A program made the position numbers and the translations under genes. Below the pieces are notes generated by a model. That model made no database searches and was not told where the DNA came from. It worked only from the letters and a program-made list of their open reading frames with translations. Of a stretch of DNA of 55,537 bases, positions 46,018 through 55,537 are shown piece after piece (within the stretch, counting starts at the first letter, position 1; each line of letters begins with the position of its first letter). The DNA comes from Oehlia diaphana (taxonomy: Eukaryota > Glomeromycota > Glomeromycetes > Glomerales > Glomeraceae), in NCBI GenBank assembly GCA_003833135.1, contig QZLH01000340.1, positions 1 to 55,537 of the forward strand. Reading direction: 5' to 3'.

Positions 46018-48460
46018 TTAAAGTTGATTTTTTTCATCTATAAATGAAAGAAAATAGTTTAATTTAAATTTAATAAATCAAAAAAATTTATGCAAAAGTA
46101 ATTACCATTAGAATTAATATCAAGTTTAGTAAAATCCATTCTCAAGGAATCTGTGTAGAAGTATTAATTATAAAGTCAATTTTAATCATCATAGAAAACT
46201 AAATATATTTACCTGAATATTCTATTCCATCATAATTATCAGCATTTTTTGGTTCTGGAAGATTTTTAAAATCTAAAAGTCTACTTGTGTAAACTGCTTG
46301 AGGATGTGTCATGTATGATAGTGTACTTGTAGATAATAATGACAATTGAATTGGAAAAGATAACTTTTTATTAATTTCATCTGCTTCTTTAACTTGCCCA
46401 AAAATTACAGAATCCACTTTATTATCTGTAATATCCGAATACAATTCACTCATTAATTTCTGTAATTCATCTGCATTAGGTCGTTTTAAAGGGTCTGCAT
46501 CCCAACATTGATTAATAATGTTAAAAATTAATTGAGGAATTCTATAATTAGACTTTGGCCTCAACCCCTGACAAATTTTCATTGCTAAGAATCCATCATG
46601 AGCTATATCATGATATGGAAGTAATCCTGTACAAACTTCATATGCAATAATTCCATATCCATAAATATCACTTGCTTGAGTATATTCTTTTCCTCTTAAT
46701 ACTTCTGGAGCTACATAAGGTAATACTCCATATATTTCTTTATTACTATTTTGAGAGGATTTTGCATTTGCTGGTTGACATAATCCCAAATCAGTAATAT
46801 AAGATTCTCGATCAAGATTGCTTAATATATTTCCACTATGGAAATCATGATGAATTAATCCTTTATTATGAATAACTTTAAGACCTCGTGCAATACCTTG
46901 TAAACTCCACATCTTTTGCTTCCAATTCAAGTTGTTATTTAAAAGTTGTCTTAAACTACCATTTTTTAAATCCATCACTATCATAAAATTATTTGTTTTT
47001 GGATCTTTGGTAATACCATAGCAACTAACTACCCATCCAAATCTAGATTGACATACTAAAATATTTGATTCAACCTAGAGGATAATTATAGTTAGATTAG
47101 CATTTAAAAAGACTAATAATACTAAAATTATATAGGAAAGTATCTTACTTCTTTTAAAAAATCTGCCGTAATACCTTGTGAATTATGCAAACATTTTAAA
47201 GCAACTTTTGTTTCACCTTTTCTTATCAATTGATTATCTTTTAAATCCCAATAATGTATATAACCATCTTTCCAAACTGCTTTAAAAGTAGTACCAAAAC
47301 CCCCTTTTGCTAAATATTCAACATCTTCAAATTTATCATATTCAATCCACTCTATAATTTGGATTATATTTCTAGCATTTAATTGTGCTTTTTGAATAAA
47401 TTTATCAACATCATGATTCCCACTTGTCCAATTTTTGAAATTTTGTTTAAAACGTATAGAATTGCATGACCGACAATAACCATTACTAGTTTTAGGCTGT
47501 TTGCAAATTCCACATAAACCATATTTTTTATAATATTCTTTTAATTCTTTGACTGTTATTAGTTTATCAATTAAAGATTTTTGTTCTTCAGTCAAGTAAC
47601 GATAGTCAAAATTTTTTATTTGCTCTATTACATCATCATTTAGTTTAATTTCATCCATTTTGATAAATAATTTATTAAATAAAATATATACTATTAATTC
47701 ATATGTAAAAATTAAAAAAAAAAAATAGTGGTGAAACGATTGTAACGTTATTTTATGTTGCAATTATTTCAAGATCGGCAACAAAATTATCAAAAAAGAC
47801 TAGTTAAAATACACAAAGGAACCACAATAATCATGATGGGCAATTAAATTTTGGTGAATAATTATTAGGCACATTTGTGTTACATGATCATATGACAGGT
47901 AAAAAATTTTTTTACTTTTGTATCAACTTTCCCATCAGTTCTCTCTCAATATCATTTCTACGCTCTTTAGCTGATGTGTAAGTATTAAAAAAAGAGATTT
48001 TACACTAGAATATCTACAAGTATATAGTATATAGCAATTATTTTGCATTAGACACAACTTGTAGCTATTTTTTTTTAATAGTTTATGAAAAATCTTATTT
48101 AGATAACGAAAATATTCAAAAAAAAAAAAAAAAAAGGAATCTTTCAATAAATAATTATTAAGTGTTTAATCACCAAATTTATATAATATATTGACTAGTA
48201 TAAATTTAGGTAAAACTATTTGAATTTTGTTATTAATTATTTTTTTTTTAAATTAAATATTTTGAATTTTGGAAAGATTTTTTTTTTTTATTTTTCAATA
48301 AATTAACTTTATAATATTTTTCCTTTTTTTAGAATTATTTTTTTTACTTGTTTCAAGTTATAGGTAAATTTGTGAAAGAGTTTAAGAGTTTTATTACATA
48401 TTTTTGATTTATTTTTCTTATATAAGAGCGGTTTCGATTTTAATTGATACTGCGCCGTAC
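45410..48460. repeat. tandem kinase duplication, unit 2 (contains K4)
   Basis: Direct repeat of unit 1, including promoter, all exons and the 3' flank. Confidence 0.88.
46018..47658 (-). CDS. K4: intact TKL-like kinase with CxxC module and HHD loop (four exons)
   Basis: Exons 47658-47149, 47074-46213, 46150-46106 and 46037-46018, all with GT...AG borders and matching phases, give 478 aa. Order of parts: MDEIKLNDDV start; CGIC-x9-CRSC at residues 49-65, a likely zinc-binding knuckle; pre-kinase NFKNWTSGNHDVDKFIQKAQ; GGFG 119-122; Lys155; HHD 245-247 with Asn252; DLG 265-267; APE 292-294. A Ser/Thr/Asp-rich tail follows, containing THPQAVYTSRLLDF and NLPEPKNADN. The catalytic Asp, Asn, Lys and DLG Asp are kept, so phosphotransfer is plausible. 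Loss of the HRD Arg suggests it does not need activation-loop phosphorylation. This is the best reference gene for the family in the window. Substrate unknown. Confidence 0.85.
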
Positions 48461-48616
48461 AGTTGATGAACGGCAAATTCCTCAAATCGGCGGATATGGA
48501 CATCATTGAGTTGTAATGAATTACAAAAACATATGATGTTCAAAAGTTGATAGTGAGGTATATCTGAAAAAAAAATGATAAATAATGTCTGTGATCAAAA
48601 GATGGATTAATTGATT

Positions 48617-49035
48617 TCGAACATAGGAGATTTGGACGATACCTTGAAAAATACATTTGAAATAGTAGGAGAACAGACAAAAATTACGTAAGAAATATTG
48701 GATCGTATAAAGAGCACAGAGATCGGCTTAATCAGTTAGAGTGCCAAAAAGATCGAACAGGATTTCTAAGTGACTATAGAGATTGATTTAACAAAAAAAT
48801 ATGGGGAGAAAGAATTGCCTGAAGCGGAGAGACTTAGAGTAAATCTATTGAAAAATAATTTTTATTAATATGGAATGTCAACTAACGATATCAAATTATT
48901 ACGTGAATTGAAAGATGAAAGCAATAAACTATTTCATAATAATGAGCAGACCTTAACAGAGGCAGTAAAGCGACTAAACAATCCGCTGACCGTTGCCATC
49001 CCTAATTATACTTATTCACGAATACGAGTGAACTG
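48617..49035 (+). pseudogene. decayed ORF, one frame with four internal stops
   Basis: A single frame reads ISNIGDLDDTLKNTFEIVGE, then EILDRIKSTEIGL, EIDLTKKYGEKELPEAERLR and LLRELKDESNKLFHNNEQTL, ending KRLNNPLTVAIPNYTY. It is interrupted only by TAA/TAG codons, with no frameshift. Helical, charged composition suggests a former coiled-coil protein. The family was not recognised. The end GACCGTTGCCATCC is also found near 3226. Confidence 0.55.
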
Positions 49036-49267
49036 AATGGACATACTACATGTTTGGTGAATTCCTGGTCAACTTTTCTTTGCGAGTTGATATGCGGACT
49101 CCTGTCGCACCTTTGTGAGGAACGTTAGACGTAATTGTTCGATTAATGTATATTATTTCATTGCGAAACTATGATTTATCTGGATCTTGATTCTCAATTG
49201 ATATACTATGTGTATATATTATATAAATACAATAAAAAAAAAATTTTATTTTACTACAAAAGATAAA

Positions 49268-49390
49268 ATGGTGCGTTTTATTATTGCATCAATTTTTTTA
49301 TTCATGGTGATTAACAACATTTCCAAAGGTGTACGTTGTAGAGGGCTTAAACCATTAGTTGCTATTACTGTATATTACCGTTGCGGGTAG
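49268..49390 (+). CDS. 40 aa candidate secreted peptide
   Basis: MVRFIIASIFLFMVINNISK is a plausible signal peptide. It is followed by about 20 residues with two Cys (VRCRGLKPLV...YYRCG). A TATA-like stretch (TATATTATATAAATACAATA) lies 30-60 bp upstream. The frame is open further upstream to 49208, but the ATG at 49268 gives the better signal sequence. It is short, so chance is possible. It has no KR site and no similarity to the peptide at 16.8 kb. Confidence 0.4.
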   Translation: MVRFIIASIFLFMVINNISKGVRCRGLKPLVAITVYYRCG

Positions 49391-49997
49391 AATTAAAAAT
49401 TAAAAAATACCCACCCCCGATAGAAATTCTCCTTATTTGATATGTAATACGATTATAATTTAAAAATATACCATGCATTGTATACATACCGTACATATAA
49501 AATGTATATTTTAATAAGTGAATAAATGAATGAATTTAAAATTGTAGTTATTATGAGATCTCGAGTCTGATAAAATATGATCCATCTAATCTTTACTTTC
49601 CCTTTGTTTGGTTTCGTTTTAAATTATTGATAAAATATGTGAGTAACCAATTCCAATTACAAAACTGATTTCATTCAGAATAATCTTTTTGATGTACTTT
49701 TATCTATCGGAACCTTATCCATACGAAATTCGGGAGAAATCATCATGCATCAACCCATTTTGGTATTTTGGTTTTCGTGAGTTCTTTTTCTCTTCCTATC
49801 TAATAATTTTATCAATCAAAACTTACATATTCTTTACATATAATCTTTTGATCTTTGCATATGATAAAAAAATTAATAGGATCAAAAAAGTCAACGGTGG
49901 CGTTTTTTTTTAAAAAAAAATTTGTGTAAATTAATAAATGTGATTCTAAGAAAAAATGCGAGCATTTGTGACATTCTAGAAGGCGTTCTTTTTCTAT
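49391..49997. other. intergenic, no gene seen
   Basis: A 74-codon frame at 49689-49913 has no recognisable features. TTCTAGAAGGCGTTC near 49974 looks like part of a heat-shock element, but the spacing is not canonical. Confidence 0.3.
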
Positions 49998-50162
49998 TTA
50001 AACTGCTCGTTCAGCCGTCAGTCTACGCTCCCCATGAGTGGGTCTTCCACACTCCTTAATGCGTTGGAATATTAATAATGAATGTCTTTCTCCGTATAAA
50101 CAGAGAACAGGTAAAGCATCAATAAATATTAATAATAAATAATAATAATATTCTTCAATTAT
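49998..50162 (-). CDS. 54-codon open segment without start, possible exon
   Basis: The minus-strand frame ends with ALPVLCLYGERHSLLIFQRI then KECGRPTHGERRLTAERAV and a stop. The ~60 bp from 50010 to 50070 is GC-richer than its surroundings, and the residues look like real protein. There is no ATG, so it may be a last exon or a repeat fragment. Not recognised. Confidence 0.3.
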   Translation of the reverse strand: MIEEYYYYLLLIFIDALPVLCLYGERHSLLIFQRIKECGRPTHGERRLTAERAV

Positions 50163-53100
50163 TTACCAAAAAATATTTATTTTCAGAAGATTCTCAATAA
50201 AATCTTTTTTCCTTCGCTTAAGTAAAAAAACGCTTTATTATATTTTATATTATTGGGTGAGAGTATGTATTAATTTAATATAAATCATAAATTTATAATA
50301 TCCTAAATTCTCATTTTTTTTTCCTTTTTTTTTTTTTTTACCAGAAAATAGTAAAAATATTACTTCGTATGTATATACTTAATTTATATTCGAATAAGTT
50401 AAGTGTATCAGTTCGCCGAAGTTCCGGAATCGTTTACTTTTTTTCACGATAAAAAAATCGATGTTCGTTCTTACGAATTTGCGACGAATTTTCGTCGAAT
50501 TTTATTTTTTAATATATTAAATAATATGTACAAAATTTTCAAATTTTTTGTATAATTTTTGGTTTTCAAACCGTTCTCTTTATCCGAATAAAAGAGTTTA
50601 ATAACAATTTGTAACAATATTAAATCTTAACGAGCAAAAATATTTTATTTGTTTAAATAAAAAAAAAATGTTTACTTTTCTTAAAAAGCCAATTGTTAAA
50701 TTTTTATACAATGTCAGTTCCTTATATTACTACGATAAAAAAAACTTCAACATTTTCATAGTTTATTTTTTTTTTTTAAAAAAAAAAATCATAATTATTA
50801 TTTTGCTTAAACAATATCAACCCAACATTAAAAAAAAATTAAATTGGCGAGTGTTTTTCAAATAAATGAGACTATTAAGAACAAGAACTATTCGGAATTC
50901 GGAATTATACGATCCGCATTTCGCGTTTTCGGTAACATATTCCTTTTTTTTGTAGGAACCTAACCGTGGTACCCGGTTTTTTTTATGCTTTGCCCCAACA
51001 ATCGACGAAAAAATTCCTATTAAAAACAATTCCCATATCCGGAAGAATTAGGTTCATCTATCTATTTTTAATTTTTTCAAAAAAAAAAAAAAATTTAAAA
51101 TGAATAAATAAATAATTCTTTGCGGGTAATTGATAAGAAAAACTTATTTTTAAAAAATTTAGATAAGGCATTTTTTTTGGAATTTTCTTGTGAAAAAAAT
51201 GTAGACCCTACGTGTGAAATTTTTAATAATTGCTTAAAAAGTGAATGGTCAAAAAAAAAGTATTCAACCGGGTATGATTAAACAAATGAAGTTCTAAATA
51301 GAGTTTAAATAGAGTTTAACCATCCCCCAAAAAATTGCATCATGTCACACGATAAATGCGATAAAATTGATAAAATACATATAGACCTCCACAGAAAATC
51401 TCAGCACGTGATTATAGTAAAAATTCGATCACGTGAAAAAATTTGTTTTTGACTCCATAGTTCATACCACTACTAACTTTTCAAGTACACGTCAAAATTT
51501 TTTAAGTTAATTTTATCTATAAATATTTCTCAAAAGAATAAACCCTTATTTGATGATGACAAAATTTATTTTGAAAAAATTTTTTTTTTTGGTATTCACA
51601 AGAAAATTGATTTATATCTTATAACCTATACATTACGAAAAGATCTATATCCATCTCATACAATGTAAAAAAGACAACCAATCGACCTTCATGTCCATTT
51701 CAAATTTAAAAATTAAAACAATTAAGATCCCTAATTCCAATAACTTCAGACATAAAATATTTTATTATTATTTTACCATTAATTATGTTACGCTCTTTTT
51801 TTTGGGACATATCCACCTATTCATCCAAATAAATAATTGAAGATTAGGACTTTTATTATGTGAGGAAAGATGAAAGAGTGCTTCTTTTTTTTTTGAACGG
51901 GTTATAAACATGATATATTTGTAATAATATTTGGCCAAGATATCAGAATAAAATTTTAAAATTTTTTTTTTTTTACAAATTAACTGAAAAGGAAAGGAAG
52001 TTGGTTTAATGAACCTAATCGAATATCATTGTTGGTTCAATCCTATCAACCATTTCATGTGTTGTGTTTACTACGAAAGAAAAGAGAAATGAGTGAAACA
52101 AATATTATTTTAAGAACTTTCATATTTCTAATAAATTTTTACAAAATAAACGGATCATTTTACGTAAAAAATAGTCACTCACATGTTGATTTCAGAAATT
52201 TTGCCAAACAAAAATGATACTCTTACTCAGTAATTGATAAGAAGAAAGGTTTTATTATAGGTATAAATACATCATTAACCTAGGACTATTCAGTTAATCA
52301 TCGGAGAAACTAAAATTAATGAGCTTAAAATGAGTTCATATCGGCCAATTCGTGGAATTACAAAATAATCGACAATGGTCTGCAGAATTAATAAATTTAT
52401 TTGAACAATATATCAAATAAAGTTTCCCGATAGTTTCACAAACTTGAATGCAGAAGTCTTAAAAAATCACGATAATATTTCTTCTTGCAACTTCCCTAAA
52501 AATTTTGAGTAAAATAGTAATATTTTAAATAAATCAAGCTTAATAAAAATCCATTAATTAAAAAAATTTCATTTTTAATAAAGAAGCCAGAGTAGTTTGT
52601 TTATCAAGTGTGGTTTCAATATTTTGCGTATTTCCTAAAATATAGCGAATAGAATTAAATAAAAGAAAATAAAATGTCAGAAACGTTTCTTAAAATTAAA
52701 AAAACAACTCTCCTTTCCAATTACTTACTTAAATCTTGATCGTAAAGAAATTCTAGCACCCTAAAGTAGTGAATCACCATTTTTTAATTAACTTCTTCAT
52801 TATATATAAATATTTCTTTTCTTTAGGAACGTATTTGGATTAAATTACTTTAGGATAAACCCTAAATTTAGGCCATGAAAACACATTCATATAAATGTTA
52901 ATGTGCGAAAAAAGCAATAATTAATTTAAATTATAATAATATAAAACGTAATAACAAATAAACAATAATAATATTTTGCTTGCAAATTTTAATCTAAATT
53001 ATATCAATGGGCAAATTAAATAATATGAAGTTATAATTTATATATATTGAAAAATCTTTCATTCAATCAATGTAAGTGTATGATATATTATAGTACTTGT

Positions 53101-53964
53101 TAAGGATATGAATTATATATAAAAATTCAGTGCCGCCTGTCTTATAGTCTTATAAGAGACTTGATAAAATTGCCGTAAATGTCTCTTATCAGGATATCTT
53201 AAAATTCCCATTTAATAACTTCAAATGGAAAAGAAAATATTAGTAAATCGCTATAATATATAATTATCAAATATTCTGTTTAAAATAAACAAAACATTTT
53301 TGGATTTTGGGAGACTTGAAATACACTATATATAATAATATACTTTATGTAAAATGGTTGAGATGAAGTATACCAGTCAATAATAAAAATACTAATATCC
53401 AGTTCGTTTTGACCTGCATCTCAACATTTAATAAATCAAAATTATTTGATTTTACATTTATTAATCAATAAATCAATAAGTTACAACAATACCATAATCA
53501 GTTATTATAGTTAAAGTTGTATACGATACACATATGATAAGAGTACATTCCAAAATTATTTTCATATTTTTATAACAAATTTTGAATTTTCAATTCTTTA
53601 TAAAACTTCCAATAACTTTATGTTAAAACCCGTCGTCGTCACTAATAATACTTTCTATATTTAGTTAAACATTTTATTTATTTTGTTATTACTTCAAATT
53701 TTTTTTTTTTTTATTTTTAAAAAAAACTTCATTAATATTATAACAATTATTGTAAAACAATTTGTCATAATTTAGACTAGAGTATCTATCTAAAAGCCTG
53801 TTAAAAAAAAAAAGCAAATAAACTAAACAAACTAAAAACTACCAAAACGTACTAGCTATTTATAATTTTAATTTTAAAAATACCTACTATCACTAGCGAT
53901 AGATACTTTACTAACAAATTTATCACTTTTTCTTATTCTTTTTCAGTTTTTCTTCGATTTCCCA
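50163..53964. other. long intergenic stretch, no gene seen
   Basis: A/T tracts dominate. Frames at 50668-50865, 50817-51029 and 52029-52217 are short and Lys/Phe-biased, as expected by chance in such sequence. Two CACGTGA sites face the same way at about 51405 and 51431, similar to the pair at 14.3 kb. Confidence 0.35.
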
Positions 53965-54013
53965 CCTTTTTTACCTTTATCTCCTTGAGTAGATTTTTCT
54001 TTTTTCGCCACTA

Positions 54014-55400
54014 CTATAGTAGCAATATTTCTGATCCACTCTCCCCATCAGTTTCATCACTACTAACCGACCCCCTACTCAATTCCTCCTTGCTACATCT
54101 CTTGTGGCCAATTTTTTCTTCTGAAATTTCTTCTTTTTTAATTTCAGGCAGACGCGATGAACAAGCTTGATTCATCTTATTATATAGACTCATTTCCTTT
54201 TCGGAAACTGGTACTTCTCCAGTTTTTCCTTTTTTCCTGAAATCATTAATGACGTCGAGCCTTCGTCCAGAGTCACGTGAACCGTTCGTATCTGACCCTT
54301 TTTCGAGAAAATGAACCGATAACGCACCCTTTCGAAGTTTATTCACAATATCTACTACTTCTTCCTCATCTACACTCTCTACTACCGTTGCATACTTTGA
54401 AACTTACTATTTCAGCGTTAGCTTTTTATATTTCTTCGAACAAAACCTGCATTTGTCTATCTTTATTTACATTACTAGCACTGAAATCAATTGTACCTAA
54501 ACTCAAACCCATCATTTTACATAAATTTCTCGCACTTTGATTAACATTATCTTTAATCATTTATTATTCTTTGATATGTTCTTCAACTGCTCTTGCCACA
54601 ATCTCCTTCATATCTTTCTTCGTATATATAAATTCAGAACCTCTTTTCTCCTTATATTCACTACTCGCAGACGTCCCAATAGAAATCCTTTCTTGTGTAA
54701 GACCTGGATTATCATTCCCACTTGAAATAAATGTGTTGAAATTTTTTTCTTTTGAGGAATAATCCAATCATCTTTTATATCTCCCGTAACTAAACTATTA
54801 GCAACTGCTGCTTCTAATTTTTTCTGATCGGCAAAATATGCTTGATAAAGATAATTTTGGCGAAAAACCATCCTTGATCTGTATAAAATGCCTTGATTCT
54901 TCCTTCTTAGAGTTTCTCAATTCTTCCTTAATCTCTTTATAGGCTACAAACTTAACCATCTCCCTAATTTTGTGGAAACTGGAAACTAACGGAACGAGTA
55001 CATTTTTTTGTCGATCATCAAATTCATATTATTTCTGCTTCTCCATTCCGCATTTTCTTGTCCTAACTTCAAATGAATTACCATTTTAACCGACTTATAC
55101 TTGAATTGATTTTTGGTTGAAATCTTTTTAACCAAGCCCAAGTTTTTAAAAATTGTAATAATTTTATCTTCCTCCATCGTGCCGGAATGGCATCTCGATC
55201 GGCGTATCATTGTACAATTTTTTCGATCAGCAGTTGATCAACTTGAATTTCAGTCACACTTTTTTGTTGATCTACACCTTTCCCTTTACGGTTACGCTTA
55301 ACTTTGCTCGTTGATTCAACTTCTCGAGATACTTTCCTAATTTTCTCATTTTTCTCTAATATAATTTGTTCCTTCTGCTCAGCCTCTTTAACTTTTTAAT
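54014..55400 (-). pseudogene. multiply frameshifted repeat gene, charged/coiled-coil protein
   Basis: Reading from 55400 downward, coding-like blocks appear in changing frames. First comes AEQKEQIILEKNEKIRKVSR ending in a stop near 55211. Then 55210-54986 (EEDKIITIFKNLGLVKKIST, MVIHLKLGQENAEWRSRNN, IDKKMYSFR), 54871-54720 (QKKLEAAVANSLVTGDIKDD), 54767-54564 (NPGLTQERISIGTSASSEYK), a piece from 54559 (IKDNVNQSARNLCKMMGLSL) and 54346-54014 (NKLRKGALSVHFLEKGSDTN, Glu/Ser/Lys-rich end). At least five frame changes or stops make it non-functional. It looks like a former gene of roughly 450 codons of a repeated family, perhaps ORF1-like, but this is not established. Confidence 0.6.
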
Positions 55401-55428
55401 CACATCATATGACATTTCTTTGTTTCGG

Positions 55429-55496
55429 GGGAGTAACGTAGATTGACTAATTGAGTAACGTAAGATCACATAAATTTCTCAATCTACGTTACTCCC
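55429..55496. repeat. 18-bp perfect inverted repeat, possible element terminus
   Basis: GGGAGTAACGTAGATTGA at 55429-55446 is the exact reverse complement of TCAATCTACGTTACTCCC at 55479-55496. The 32-bp loop contains another GAGTAACGTAAGATCACA. It lies just upstream of the decayed gene, so it may be its promoter-side terminus. Confidence 0.85.
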
Positions 55497-55537
55497 ATAT
55501 ATAAGACACGGAACGTAAGATGTACTTTATCCACCTT

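Noticed and set aside
49974..49988. Heat-shock element TTCTAGAAGGCGTTC
   Set aside because: The spacing of the third unit is not canonical and no gene is convincingly placed next to it.
52029..52217. 62-codon plus-strand frame
   Set aside because: No motif, signal peptide or similarity to anything else in the window; a length expected by chance in this composition.
53985..55301. Plus-strand frames of 61-87 codons at the right end
   Set aside because: Antisense to the charged minus-strand blocks, with Ser/Leu/Phe-rich composition typical of shadows.

Overview
The window looks like nuclear DNA of an arbuscular mycorrhizal fungus of the Rhizophagus (Glomeromycotina) type. It is very AT-rich, full of homopolymer runs and decayed mobile elements, and has short introns of about 65-130 bp. 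It carries several copies of an expanded kinase family with the pre-kinase signature NWTSGNxxxDxFIxKAQL, which I associate from memory with Rhizophagus. No database search was possible, so the organism is an inference.

Layout. 0-3.3 kb: a decayed LINE-type retroelement on the minus strand (RGG/Asn-rich ORF1-like fragment, then an endonuclease ORF broken by a frameshift) with a ~320 bp near-perfect palindrome between the two parts, plus another coding relic. 4.7-6.3 kb: kinase gene K1, whose first intron carries a small repeat. 6.6-7.0 kb: first copy (C) of an unrecognised ~150 aa protein family. 10.8-11.1 kb: a hAT-type MITE with 8-bp target duplications. 11.7-14.1 kb: two long overlapping minus-strand ORFs of unknown function. 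15.6-17.1 kb: a coding relic, then a 53-residue peptide precursor with a signal peptide and a Kex2-type KR site, preceded by four ~33 bp repeats. 20.7-26.4 kb: kinase pseudogene K2, split in exon 2 by a 4.06 kb insertion that is itself two nested elements, both bounded by TA; the inner one carries an intact two-exon 724 aa DDE transposase. 28.7-37.9 kb: a tandem duplication with units of about 4.5 kb, each holding a copy of the 6.6 kb gene family (A and B), with a 519 bp assembly gap in the second unit. 38.1-39.3 kb: a two-exon, Pro/Ala/Gly-repeat surface protein, probably GPI-anchored. 41.0 kb: a kinase N-terminal relic. 42.3-48.4 kb: a second tandem duplication (~3 kb units) with kinases K3 (tail frameshifted) and K4 (intact, four exons). 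48.6-49.4 kb: a decayed ORF and a 40-residue peptide with a signal sequence. 54.0-55.5 kb: a multiply frameshifted repeat gene with an 18-bp inverted repeat at its 5' side.

The window reads as a region shaped by local segmental duplication of lineage-specific families (kinases, the ~150 aa family) and by cut-and-paste transposons. The kinases share an N-terminal CxxC-x9-CxxC module and a conserved short 3' exon. K1 keeps HRD while K2-K4 have HHD. The likely working genes are K1, K4, possibly K3, the inner transposase, the surface protein, the three ~150 aa paralogs, the two-ORF locus and the small secreted peptides. No CRISPR array, rRNA gene or intact tRNA gene was seen.
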